Part shown: in pieces, positions 1 to 6,996 of the stretch
Layout: each line of letters starts with the position of its first letter
Position numbering within the stretch: the stretch's first letter is position 1
From: Leptospiraceae bacterium
GTDB taxonomy: Bacteria; Spirochaetota; Leptospiria; Leptospirales; Leptonemataceae
NCBI GenBank assembly: GCA_020440935.1
Contig: JAGRNC010000059.1
Location: 1 to 10,782, forward strand
Direction: 5' to 3'
DNA: 10,782 bases
The notes under the pieces: generated by a model
What the model was told of the DNA's origin: nothing
What the model saw: the letters and a program-made list of their open reading frames with translations, nothing else
Databases searched by the model: none
Translations under genes and position numbers: made by a program

Positions 1-955
1 GAAGCATTCCATAATCCAGGAGCTTCTGCCATCGCGAGGACGGCATATGGAAATACGCGCGAAAGAAGTAATAGAAAGAGGGCACCAGCAAAAAGAGAAC
101 GATATATTCCATCCGCTTCCACAGTAGAAAGTCTTCCGAAATCTCGTACTTGAGCTGCGTGCGAAAGAACTGATAAATCACCAGCAAGAATGTAAAAATT
201 GCAAAGAACAGGTACTCCCGCTCCTTCTGGCGCCGGAGGAATAGAAACAGAAAATAGGAGGCAGCCGTGAAGTACATGATAAGAAAGCCGGCCGCCATAA
301 AATTGAATGCATAGAATCGCGAATAGATACTAGAAGCTGTTCCGAACCTGGTTCGGTCCACAAACATGCCCCATTTGGTGGCCAGCGAGTAACCCCGCAC
401 TTGAACAAGTAGAAGATTACTGCCTTCGCGTATCTGGGAATCCCCCACGGGATAGATCCGCGCCCAATCATAGGCCTGCGCCAGCTCTGCATCGAAATCC
501 CCGGTCGCTCCGATCAATGCGCCATTTAGGTATGTGCGATCACGATCGTCTATCTGGGCGAGTTCTACTGCATAGGCACCCAGTGGCTTTCCCTCCACTT
601 TGAACTCCCTGCAAAACCATACGATGGGTTCCTTACTTGCACCAGCCACCGTTTTGCCTGTGTTTTCAAAGGGCTTCGTTTCTGCAAAAAAACGCACATC
701 CGGAAATGCATCCTTACAGCTTTGCATGGACCGGGCCGATGCCGGATCCAGCGTCTCGTCGGTAACCCACCAGGTATTGTCTGCCTCGACTGCTTTCTTT
801 GTAGTATCAACCACCGGCGCCAGACTGATGCTTTCATCGCCATGATGAAAGACTGGCTCTGCCAGCGAAGCCGAGAACGGAAGGGCTAAGAACCCAGTGA
901 AGAAAAGGATGCAGGCATACGCTGCATCATTCCGGCCGAAGCGAAATCGTCCCAT
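1..955 (-). CDS. 7TMR-DISM-type membrane sensor protein, N-terminal part (C-terminus outside the window)
   Basis: This is the N-terminal 318 codons of a larger gene; the frame is open to the left edge. The start is ATG at 955, directly preceded by an in-frame TAG a few codons upstream, with only a weak purine stretch as ribosome binding site. Residues 1-32 form a signal peptide (Arg-rich start, hydrophobic core, SLA/E cleavage site). Residues about 33-212 form an extracytoplasmic domain of beta-rich character (VWFCREF, LNGALIGATGDF, LLVQVRGYS), reminiscent of the galactose-binding/7TMR-DISM extracellular fold. Hydrophobic helices follow at about 214-240, 248-266 and 283-303, separated by basic loops (LRRQKEREY), as in the 7TMR-DISM membrane module. 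Known family members carry a cytoplasmic effector such as a cyclase, SpoIIE-type phosphatase or histidine kinase after the seventh helix. That part is absent here, so the output is unknown. It is transcribed divergently from the gene at 1051. Confidence 0.8.
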   Translation of the reverse strand, partial: MGRFRFGRNDAAYACILFFTGFLALPFSASLAEPVFHHGDESISLAPVVDTTKKAVEADNTWWVTDETLDPASARSMQSCKDAFPDVRFFAETKPFENTGKTVAGASKEPIVWFCREFKVEGKPLGAYAVELAQIDDRDRTYLNGALIGATGDFDAELAQAYDWARIYPVGDSQIREGSNLLLVQVRGYSLATKWGMFVDRTRFGTASSIYSRFYAFNFMAAGFLIMYFTAASYFLFLFLRRQKEREYLFFAIFTFLLVIYQFFRTQLKYEISEDFLLWKRMEYIVLFLLVPSFYYFFRAYFHMPSSRWQKLLDYGML

Positions 956-1050
956 ATAAACACTCTATCCAGATTGGATTTCTTTTTTGTTACGTAATGC
1001 GAACATGACAAACTTGTTGCCCGATCCGATTACGTTGCCATTATTTGTGT

Positions 1051-1638
1051 ATGAGCGCAATGGATCAAGGTCGTTCCCGGACAGATGCGAATTCGGAAGA
1101 TAATTTATCCGAATGGGAAGCCGATGCGCTAAAGAGAATGGAAGCGAAGTTCTCTGTTTCGCCGGAAGAGGAAAGCCCTTTTAAGCATTTAAGACTAATC
1201 CATAAGGATGTGCTTAGAGGAAGTCATTTTCTGGCTTATGAGAACGATGCGACCGAACCGGCCATTAAGATATACTCAGAAAAGAATCGCTTTCGTTATC
1301 TCCTGTCAATGCTCACCGATAACTGGGCGGCCGATCTGCAGGACTTTCTACAGTTAACCTTGCTCGCCGTTCAGGATAAGATGGACTCCTTTCAGGAAGA
1401 AGAGCTGGATACATTTGGGCTCAAAGTAAGCGACGATAGTTTCATTGTTGGCTATCGCTCAGGAGCCATCAGTCCCATCGTTGCCACCAAAGATTTGCTC
1501 ATTCGAATTCTGGACTTCTATGTAAAGAGCCTGGAGCGGCTTGGCAGAATCGAATATTCGGTGGATGTTTCCGAGTGCCGCCGATTGGTGGACCAACTAC
1601 GGTCCATAGAAGAAGAGCGCAGTTCCGGCGAACCATAG
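1051..1638 (+). CDS. Hypothetical protein, acidic, cytoplasmic
   Basis: The gene encodes 195 aa from ATG 1051; TTG 1045 and ATG 1060 are in-frame alternatives, and none has a visible Shine-Dalgarno sequence. I do not recognise a family. There is no signal peptide or membrane segment. The first 35 residues are charged and probably disordered. The middle (RFRYLLSMLTDNWAADLQDFL to LLAVQDKMDSF) looks alpha-helical. A segment around LKVSDDSFIVGYRSGAISP could be a short beta region, and the C-terminus (DLLIRILDFYVKSLERLG, then a Glu/Arg-rich tail) is again helical. Codon use looks like that of its neighbours. It is divergent from the 7TMR-DISM gene, with a 95-base shared upstream region, and convergent with the small secreted protein at 1697-2119. 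The ORF is long and its composition is protein-like, so it is probably real, but no function is proposed. Confidence 0.7.
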   Translation: MSAMDQGRSRTDANSEDNLSEWEADALKRMEAKFSVSPEEESPFKHLRLIHKDVLRGSHFLAYENDATEPAIKIYSEKNRFRYLLSMLTDNWAADLQDFLQLTLLAVQDKMDSFQEEELDTFGLKVSDDSFIVGYRSGAISPIVATKDLLIRILDFYVKSLERLGRIEYSVDVSECRRLVDQLRSIEEERSSGEP

Positions 1639-1696
1639 TCGCCGTAGCAATACTGCCTGGGTAATCAACCTGGCAAACTCATAGAGAAATGACCTC

Positions 1697-2119
1697 TTAA
1701 TCCGGTGAGCGAACGCATTGAGCGTAGAGCTTGCTATCAGCGCTAACTGTCATATCGGCCGCCGTTCCCGGAAGTACGATCCTGACCTTAACGTCTTTTT
1801 CGGAGCTGGTAGATTCCACCCAGAAGAAGAAAGGCCCCTGCACTCCAAACAATGAGCCCAATTCACGGACTTTCTTGCCAGGATATTGGGACAATAGACC
1901 CCGCGCTTCAGCGTCCGATGGTAGACGATACCCGGCAGAAGCGCAGTAATCTCTGGCCTGGTTAAGTGTCATTTTATGATCTGCCCGGTGCCAGCAAAGG
2001 TTGTCTTTGAACACCTCGTTGCTCTTACAATTCCCCTCGGCGGAAACCGGAACGACGAACAAAAAGGAAAACAGGGCCGCTCCCGTGAAAGTAAGGATTC
2101 TGGTGGCAGTCATGATCAT
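1697..2119 (-). CDS. Small secreted protein with a DUF1566/lectin-like pattern
   Basis: The gene encodes 140 aa from ATG 2119 (ATG 2113 is two codons in; ATG 2155 would add 12 basic residues). The start was chosen because a signal peptide begins there: a short TATR-containing n-region, a hydrophobic core (LTFTGAALFSFLFVV) and cleavage at VSA/EG near residue 27. The open frame continues upstream to 2377, but that part is the antisense of the tRNA and is not coding. The mature domain has a Cys near its start (GNC), LCWHRA, LNQARDYCASAGYRLPSDAEAR, FFFWVES and a terminal YAQCVR. This order (W, helix with A-x-x-Y-C, G-Y-R-L-P, W-S/E-S/T, C-V-R) is typical of short DUF1566 (Lcl C-terminal) and C-type-lectin-like domains, where the cysteines form disulfides. 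The ligand is unknown. No clear Shine-Dalgarno is seen. It converges with the gene ending at 1638. Confidence 0.7.
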   Translation of the reverse strand: MIMTATRILTFTGAALFSFLFVVPVSAEGNCKSNEVFKDNLCWHRADHKMTLNQARDYCASAGYRLPSDAEARGLLSQYPGKKVRELGSLFGVQGPFFFWVESTSSEKDVKVRIVLPGTAADMTVSADSKLYAQCVRSPD

Positions 2120-2290
2120 TCGACGACAGTGCCGCGGTAGCCGTTCGCTTTCCATGCTTTTTTTCGGGCCAATCGGCGCTAACCGACGTACCTTCGAACA
2201 CCCGAAAATCGGTTGCTGGAGCCGAGGCCCGAACCATTCAGGTTGTGATTTCAGTTGACCGGAAGCAACCAGCAGAGGACGGGGAATGAC

Positions 2291-2362
2291 GCCCCCGTAG
2301 CTCAGCGGATAGAGCAGTGGTTTCCTAAACCATGTGCACAGGTTCGATTCCTGTCGGGGGCA
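2291..2362 (+). tRNA. tRNA-Arg (anticodon CCT)
   Basis: A full cloverleaf can be folded by eye: acceptor GCCCCCG (2291-2297) with CGGGGGC (2355-2361); D stem GCTC/GAGC (2300-2303, 2312-2315) with loop AGCGGATA; anticodon stem GTGGT/ACCAT (2317-2321, 2329-2333) including one G-T pair; loop TTCCTAA with anticodon CCT at 2324-2326; variable loop GTGC; T stem ACAGG/CCTGT around TTCGATT; discriminator A at 2362. CCT reads the Arg codon AGG. The 3' CCA is not encoded and must be added by the nucleotidyltransferase. The gene lies 171 bases from the divergent start at 2119. I found no convincing -35/-10 pair in that gap. prfA begins one base after the discriminator. Confidence 0.97.
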
Positions 2363-2363
2363 T

Positions 2364-3455
2364 ATGAATTCCCGCAACCTAAAAGAAAGAGTACAGAGAG
2401 AAGTGGAAAGGTTCGATGAAATCGAACAAAGACTATCTTCTCCGGATGTAGCTCAAGATCCAACAGCCTTTAAAGATCTATCACGCGAGCATAGCAGGCT
2501 GAGTTCGCGCATCGATCCACTCCGGCGATTTCTGAACTTTACAAAGCAGCTCGACCAATCCAGAGAACTGGTGTCCGACTCGCAGGCAGACCCCGAGCTA
2601 CGACAGATGGCCGAACTGGAGATCACGGAACTGGAAAATTCCCTGGAGTCCATGCGCGACGAAGTCGAAAGCATGCTCATCGCTCCGGATCCCAATGATG
2701 GAAAGAGTTTGATCATGGAAATCCGAGCAGGCACGGGCGGCGAAGAAGCAGGGCTCTTTGTGGGAGATTTGCTCAAAATGTATACCAGATTCTGCGAAGC
2801 GGAGGGTCTTCGCATGGAACCCATCTACTATGCCGACACCGAACTGGGTGGGTTTAAGGAAGTGACCTTCTCCGTAGAAGGCAAACGAGCGTGGGAATTC
2901 CTGCATCGGGAAGCAGGGGCCCATCGAGTACAGCGAATACCGGTGACCGAAAGCGGAGGCCGGATTCATACAAGCGCCGTAACTGTGTCTGTGCTTCCGG
3001 AGGCTGAAGAAGAAGACCTGGAAATCAATGACAATGATTTGCGCATCGATGTGTTCCGTGCCAGTGGGGCGGGCGGACAGCACGTAAACAAAACCGAATC
3101 CGCCGTGCGAATGACACATATACCAACGGGCATTGTTGTTTCCTGTCAGGATGAGCGATCGCAACTAAAAAACCGCGCCAAAGCGATGAAGGTAATGCGG
3201 GCCAGGCTTCTGGAGCTTAGAGATTCGCAACGTCATCAAGAAGAGGCGGCCGCCAAGAAAGAACAGGTAAAATCGGGGGACCGTTCCGAAAGAATCCGCA
3301 CCTACAACTTTCCGCAGGGCCGTATTACCGACCATCGCATTGGATATACGGCCTACAATCTGAACGAGTTGATGGAAGGGGATATGGAAGATTTGCTACA
3401 GGCCCTCATCCAGGCAGAAAAAGAAGAGAAACTGAAAGCTCTGCAAGATAGCTAA
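2364..3455 (+). CDS. prfA: Peptide chain release factor 1 (RF1)
   Basis: The 363-aa protein (E. coli RF1 has 360) reads UAA and UAG stop codons in the ribosomal A site and triggers hydrolysis of peptidyl-tRNA. The codon-recognition tripeptide is PVT (residues 193-195, in RIPVTESGGRIHTS), the RF1 form PxT rather than the RF2 form SPF. The catalytic GGQ is at 237-239 (SGAGGQHVNKTES) and is the site of PrmC methylation in other bacteria. RAGTGGEEAGLF and the C-terminal TYNFPQGRITDHRIG are also family hallmarks. ATG 2364 gives the normal RF1 N-terminus; GTG 2334 is in frame but lies inside the tRNA. The only Shine-Dalgarno-like bases are GGGGG at 2356-2360, part of the tRNA acceptor stem, three bases before ATG. 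prmC, often next to prfA, does not follow here. The gene itself uses AGG codons, for example at residue 16. The stop overlaps the convergent gene's stop. Confidence 0.97.
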   Translation: MNSRNLKERVQREVERFDEIEQRLSSPDVAQDPTAFKDLSREHSRLSSRIDPLRRFLNFTKQLDQSRELVSDSQADPELRQMAELEITELENSLESMRDEVESMLIAPDPNDGKSLIMEIRAGTGGEEAGLFVGDLLKMYTRFCEAEGLRMEPIYYADTELGGFKEVTFSVEGKRAWEFLHREAGAHRVQRIPVTESGGRIHTSAVTVSVLPEAEEEDLEINDNDLRIDVFRASGAGGQHVNKTESAVRMTHIPTGIVVSCQDERSQLKNRAKAMKVMRARLLELRDSQRHQEEAAAKKEQVKSGDRSERIRTYNFPQGRITDHRIGYTAYNLNELMEGDMEDLLQALIQAEKEEKLKALQDS

Positions 3456-3733
3456 CGCACTCTTTCTTTTAAATCAATGAGGCATTGCTCAAGCACCGAC
3501 TCAATATCGGGGGCCTCCCAATCTTCGTAATCCGGAAGCGATTGGTACAGGATTGTCTCCAAATTGTTTCGGAGCGATGGCCTTTCGCGTTCGATGTAAG
3601 CATAGAGCCCATTATCCCGGATTCCTTGCTGAAGCTCGGCAAACTCCGAAACGCTAAATTCGATGCGATTGCCAAAAAGCAACCAGATGATTTGATCGCC
3701 TTCCCGCCTGCCCTGGCTCTTAAGCTTTCTCAT
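3452..3733 (-). CDS. Hypothetical protein, 93 aa, in the ABC-F operon
   Basis: The gene encodes 93 aa from ATG 3733, with a good ribosome binding site (AGGAGA, about nine bases upstream) placed in the 20-base gap after the ABC-F stop codon. It is therefore probably translated from the same transcript as the ABC-F gene. I do not recognise the family. The N-terminus is basic (MRKLKSQGRREGDQ), followed by a short hydrophobic strand (IIWLLFGN) too short for a membrane helix, then a helical, increasingly acidic region (LPDYEDWEAPDIESVLEQCLIDLKER). There is no signal peptide. It is likely a small cytoplasmic protein. Its TAG (3454-3452) overlaps the prfA TAA (3453-3455), so the two genes meet tail to tail without room for a terminator between them. 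Confidence 0.75.
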   Translation of the reverse strand: MRKLKSQGRREGDQIIWLLFGNRIEFSVSEFAELQQGIRDNGLYAYIERERPSLRNNLETILYQSLPDYEDWEAPDIESVLEQCLIDLKERVR

Positions 3734-3753
3734 AGAGCAATTCTCCTGAATGC

Positions 3754-5742
3754 CTATCCGTTCTCGAGCGACTCCAACTCTTCCACTGTTTTCAACCAGG
3801 CCTGCTCGGCCTCTTTCAAATTCTTCTGAATATCCAGGAGCTTCTTGCTATCCTCGCCATTGTATTCCTGCGAGAGCCTGGCTTCCAGGTCATCCTTGGT
3901 TCTGGTCAGTGTCTCCATGGCCTGTTCGGCATCACGAACTACGATTCGCTGCTTTCGAATAGCTTTCTTCAGATCGGCGGCGCTCAGTCCCGATGCCTTT
4001 CCGTTTGTGGAGGAAGCCCCCGCGGTAGCGGATTCAGAATCGTTTCGAGCCGTGGTTGACCCGGACTCTGCAGCGCCATTCGATTTCTTCTTCCTGGATT
4101 CGTTCGCGCCGGAATCGGGACGTCCTTTATCGGAATGGTCGCTGGCCAGAGAACGATCCAGGGCGCCGCCGGAAACATGATCCACGGCCGAAGATTCGGC
4201 ATTGCGATTTGCGCTGGCTGATTTATTCTTCTGTGTCGCTGCTTTACCACCGCCATCTTGAAAGCTATTTTCCAGCGAATAAACATAATCATCGTAGCTG
4301 CCGGGATAATTACGAATCTGACCGGAATCCACTTCCAGAATATTTGTGGCCAGGGTCTTTACAAAAGTTCGATCGTGACTGACAAAGAAGACCGTTCCCT
4401 GGTAACGCGCCAGGCCGTCCCCCAGCGCCTCCACCGTTTCGAAATCCAGGTGGTTTGTAGGTTCATCGAGCAACAGTACGTCGTATTTGCCGAGAAGCAA
4501 TCCGGCAATGATCAATCTGGAGCGCTCGCCACCGCTGAGTACTTGCACTTTCTTCTTTAGATCCTCATCTCTGAAAAGAAAACTGCCCGCCATGGCCAGA
4601 AGCTCCTGTTTTGGGCTTCCGGGCGGAGCAAATCGCGTAAGCGATTCGAAAACGGTTTCGCTTTCGCGCAAAGTATCGTTTACATGCTGCGCATAATAGC
4701 CTATCTTCTTTGCCGGAGTCCAGCGGTATGAGCCAGCCACAGGTTCCAGTTCGCCGGCCAGAGTCTTGAGAAAGGTAGTTTTTCCCTGTCCATTCTCGCC
4801 CACAATGGCATACTTTTCGCCCGCTGGAATCTTCATGTCAATATCAGCGAGAATCGTTGTCTTTCCGTAGCCACAATCCAGATGCTCCATACCGACGATG
4901 AGACCCCGGGAAACCGGCACATCGGGAACTTTCATTCTAACATTGCTAATTTTATTTTTAACTTCGATAGGTTGCAGCTTTTCCAGCTGTTTCATTCGGC
5001 TCTGCGCCTGACTGGCTTTGGAGGCCTTTGCGCCAAATCGGTCCACGAAGGCTTGCAGATGTTTGCGCCGCGCTTCAACGTTGCGTGCTTCACGCTGCTT
5101 GCGTTGCTTTTCTTCGGCGACGAATTCAAAATAGTCTTCCAGCGGACCGGGAAAGAGAAACAGCCCTCCATCGGCAACTTCCAGTGTATGATCCGTGGTT
5201 CGCTTCAGGAATTCGCGGTCGTGCGAAATTACCATGTAACCGCCACGGAAGGAGTTTAAGAAATTCTCCAGGATCAACTGAGTGTTCAAATCGAGGTAGT
5301 TGGTGGGCTCGTCCAGCATCAGAAAGTCGGGCTCGCGCACCAGCATGGAGGCCAATTTAATGCGCATCCTGTACCCACCGGAAAATCCTTCAATGGGCTC
5401 TTCCTGTTGCTCCTCGCGAAAACCGAATCGAGCCAGGGTGCGCGCGCACTGCCAGTGCTCCGCCTCTGTGTAACGCATCATAAACTCCAGGATTCCTTCG
5501 CTCACGTCCCAGGGGTCGTGTTGCTCCAGATGCGAGATTACAGCTCCCTTTCGAATGATGATCTCCCCTTCATCGGGATGCTCCTCGCCGAGCACCATCC
5601 GAAAGAATGTGGACTTCCCCGCTCCATTGCGTCCTATGACGCCAATCTTCTGGTCGTCATTGATTGTTACGGTGGCTTCCTCAAATAGATGCCTGGCGCC
5701 AAAGGAGCGGCCAATTTGATGTGCGGATATAATAGCAGACAT
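3754..5742 (-). CDS. ABC-F family ATPase (YheS/ABCF3-like)
   Basis: The 662-aa protein has two ABC ATPase domains in tandem and no membrane segment. ABC-F proteins act on the ribosome (translation factors such as EttA, or antibiotic-resistance factors). Domain 1: Walker A GRNGAGKST (37-45), signature SGGYR (121-125), Walker B LMLDEPTN with catalytic E145. Domain 2: Walker A GENGQGKTT (315-323), signature LSGGERSR (402-409), Walker B LLLDEPTNH with E427. The linker containing DRFGAKASKASQAQSR resembles the P-site tRNA-interaction motif of the YheS/ABCF3 type. A Ser/Ala/Gly/Asn/Lys-rich, probably disordered stretch (about 496-588) joins a C-terminal charged coiled coil (about 591-655) like that of Uup/YheS. 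ATG 5742 was chosen over upstream ATGs because AAGGA lies five bases before it and the family N-terminus (SAIISAHQIGRSFG) starts there. The subfamily, and hence whether it is housekeeping or resistance, is not certain. Confidence 0.93.
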   Translation of the reverse strand: MSAIISAHQIGRSFGARHLFEEATVTINDDQKIGVIGRNGAGKSTFFRMVLGEEHPDEGEIIIRKGAVISHLEQHDPWDVSEGILEFMMRYTEAEHWQCARTLARFGFREEQQEEPIEGFSGGYRMRIKLASMLVREPDFLMLDEPTNYLDLNTQLILENFLNSFRGGYMVISHDREFLKRTTDHTLEVADGGLFLFPGPLEDYFEFVAEEKQRKQREARNVEARRKHLQAFVDRFGAKASKASQAQSRMKQLEKLQPIEVKNKISNVRMKVPDVPVSRGLIVGMEHLDCGYGKTTILADIDMKIPAGEKYAIVGENGQGKTTFLKTLAGELEPVAGSYRWTPAKKIGYYAQHVNDTLRESETVFESLTRFAPPGSPKQELLAMAGSFLFRDEDLKKKVQVLSGGERSRLIIAGLLLGKYDVLLLDEPTNHLDFETVEALGDGLARYQGTVFFVSHDRTFVKTLATNILEVDSGQIRNYPGSYDDYVYSLENSFQDGGGKAATQKNKSASANRNAESSAVDHVSGGALDRSLASDHSDKGRPDSGANESRKKKSNGAAESGSTTARNDSESATAGASSTNGKASGLSAADLKKAIRKQRIVVRDAEQAMETLTRTKDDLEARLSQEYNGEDSKKLLDIQKNLKEAEQAWLKTVEELESLENG

Positions 5743-5766
5743 AGGTTCCTTACTGCAGGGGATAGA

Positions 5767-6972
5767 TTGGGCCCGCACAGAGCAAGTTTCTTTAATGCAG
5801 ACAGGCCTCCGCTCGTCCAGGGATACCTCGCTCCTGGCCATACCCCACAACCGCTGGAGCATACTACCCGCCCCAGCCCGCATAATGCCTCCCTGAAATG
5901 GGTTTTCTTTGCACTATTATTGATCCCGCTTTTCTTCCGCGCGGAAGGCGTTTTCGGAGAAGAAGTGGGCGAGGCATTGCATCAGAAGCTCGACCAGGAG
6001 CTGCGTGATTTGCGAACTACGATCAAAGGATACTCCTTTAAATGTTACGGCGCGGCATCCAAACTGGTGGGTCCCGATGCCCTGGCTACTACCTGCACAA
6101 TTCCCTCCCGATTCGCGGGCGACGGGGACAGTACGCTCTGGAATGGACTATTGTGCTTCACCGGAAAAGAACCATGGGCCTGCGATGCAGTGCGGGATTC
6201 GCAGACAACCGACGGCCGGATCTGGAGATCGCCCCGCCGTAAGCTATCGGAAAACGATGGTAACGATTATCCGCAAGCCTCCTTTTCCAGGGATATGAGC
6301 CGCGGAGTGATGTTGTATCTGCTCCGCACCGGCGATACAGTAGTAGCCGACCAGTGGAGCGCCTACATTTCGCGAACGGGCGCCTTCTGTCCCGATCAGC
6401 AGGATTGGAGCTGCGATGTTCGTACGCAAAGTTACCGCAGAATGAATCATGTGATGGAAACCATTGGCGCCACTCGCCTGGTTTTCGCTTACACCGTATT
6501 TCCCTGTCTGTGGCCCGCCTACCCGCTAACCAGCGCCATGCATGAAACCATGATGGAACGTCGTGTGCGCGAAAATGAGAGTTTCCATCTTCATCTAGCG
6601 GCCATCGATCTATTGATGGATTCTTACCTTACGGACCCGATGTACGATGCAAAGACCAGGCATGCAATGGTCGAAATTCTATTTCAGAGAAAACCGTACA
6701 ACTTGTTCTACCAGTATCTGGCACAGGGGCCTACCATAGATTTGAAGAGACGAATCCTACGATATGCTCCGCGCAGCCGACCTCAGTTTCTCTCCCAGTG
6801 GGTGTGGGAACGAGAATTACCCCAGGCCTACCTCGATCTTTCCGGAAATCCAGAACCGGGAAGCGAAAAAGAAGAGGAAGCATTCTTACGCTTTATTGCT
6901 ACCGAGAGTATGGGATGGGATTTTGTGTTCTTGATCGATCTGGTGGAGGGCGGTAGACCAGAACACCGCTAA
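5767..6972 (+). CDS. Exported protein of unknown function
   Basis: I do not recognise a named family. TTG 5767 (401 aa) has the best ribosome binding site (AGGGG, five bases upstream), but in-frame ATGs at 5689 and 5719 also exist. A hydrophobic stretch (LKWVFFALLLIPLFF, then AEGVFG/EE) encoded from 5893 looks like a signal peptide, which would fit a start nearer 5893, where only CTG is available. The mature part has an N-terminal helix (LHQKLDQELRDLRTT), six or more cysteines, and conserved-looking motifs GDGDSTLWNGLLCFTG, ACDAVRDSQTTDGRIWRSP and SFSRDMSRGVMLYLLRTGD. The alternation of aromatic/acidic motifs and helices could suit an alpha-helical secreted enzyme or binding protein, but that is only an impression. 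It probably acts in the periplasm or at the cell surface. It is divergent from the ABC-F gene, with at most 150 bases between true starts. Confidence 0.75.
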   Translation: MGPHRASFFNADRPPLVQGYLAPGHTPQPLEHTTRPSPHNASLKWVFFALLLIPLFFRAEGVFGEEVGEALHQKLDQELRDLRTTIKGYSFKCYGAASKLVGPDALATTCTIPSRFAGDGDSTLWNGLLCFTGKEPWACDAVRDSQTTDGRIWRSPRRKLSENDGNDYPQASFSRDMSRGVMLYLLRTGDTVVADQWSAYISRTGAFCPDQQDWSCDVRTQSYRRMNHVMETIGATRLVFAYTVFPCLWPAYPLTSAMHETMMERRVRENESFHLHLAAIDLLMDSYLTDPMYDAKTRHAMVEILFQRKPYNLFYQYLAQGPTIDLKRRILRYAPRSRPQFLSQWVWERELPQAYLDLSGNPEPGSEKEEEAFLRFIATESMGWDFVFLIDLVEGGRPEHR

Positions 6973-6996
6973 ACCGGGACCGATTACTGTCTCATT

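Noticed and set aside
2205..2275. A 7-base inverted repeat (GGTTGCT / AGCAACC) upstream of the tRNA
   Set aside because: Too short and too far apart to distinguish from chance; no associated promoter elements were found.
2334..2363. GTG 2334 as the prfA start
   Set aside because: It lies inside the tRNA and adds ten residues (HRFDSCRGH-like) not seen in RF1; ATG 2364 gives the normal family N-terminus.
2120..2377. Extension of the minus-strand secreted protein upstream through the tRNA (N-terminus containing ESNLCTWFRKPLLYPLSYGG)
   Set aside because: This is the well-known false peptide from translating the antisense of a tRNA; the signal peptide places the real start at 2113-2119.
2598..3164. 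A 188-aa open frame on the minus strand inside prfA
   Set aside because: It is a frame shadow of the conserved prfA coding sequence, with no domain-like features or ribosome binding site.
13..3850. A shared 14-base run (ATCCAGGAGCTTCT) near 15 and near 3832
   Set aside because: On the minus strand both copies fall in codons for a K-L-L-D segment of unrelated proteins; this is coincidence rather than a repeat element.
5743..5883. N-terminal extension of the ABC-F protein to ATG 5883
   Set aside because: The added residues show no family similarity, and ATG 5742 has a good ribosome binding site at the conserved ABC-F N-terminus.
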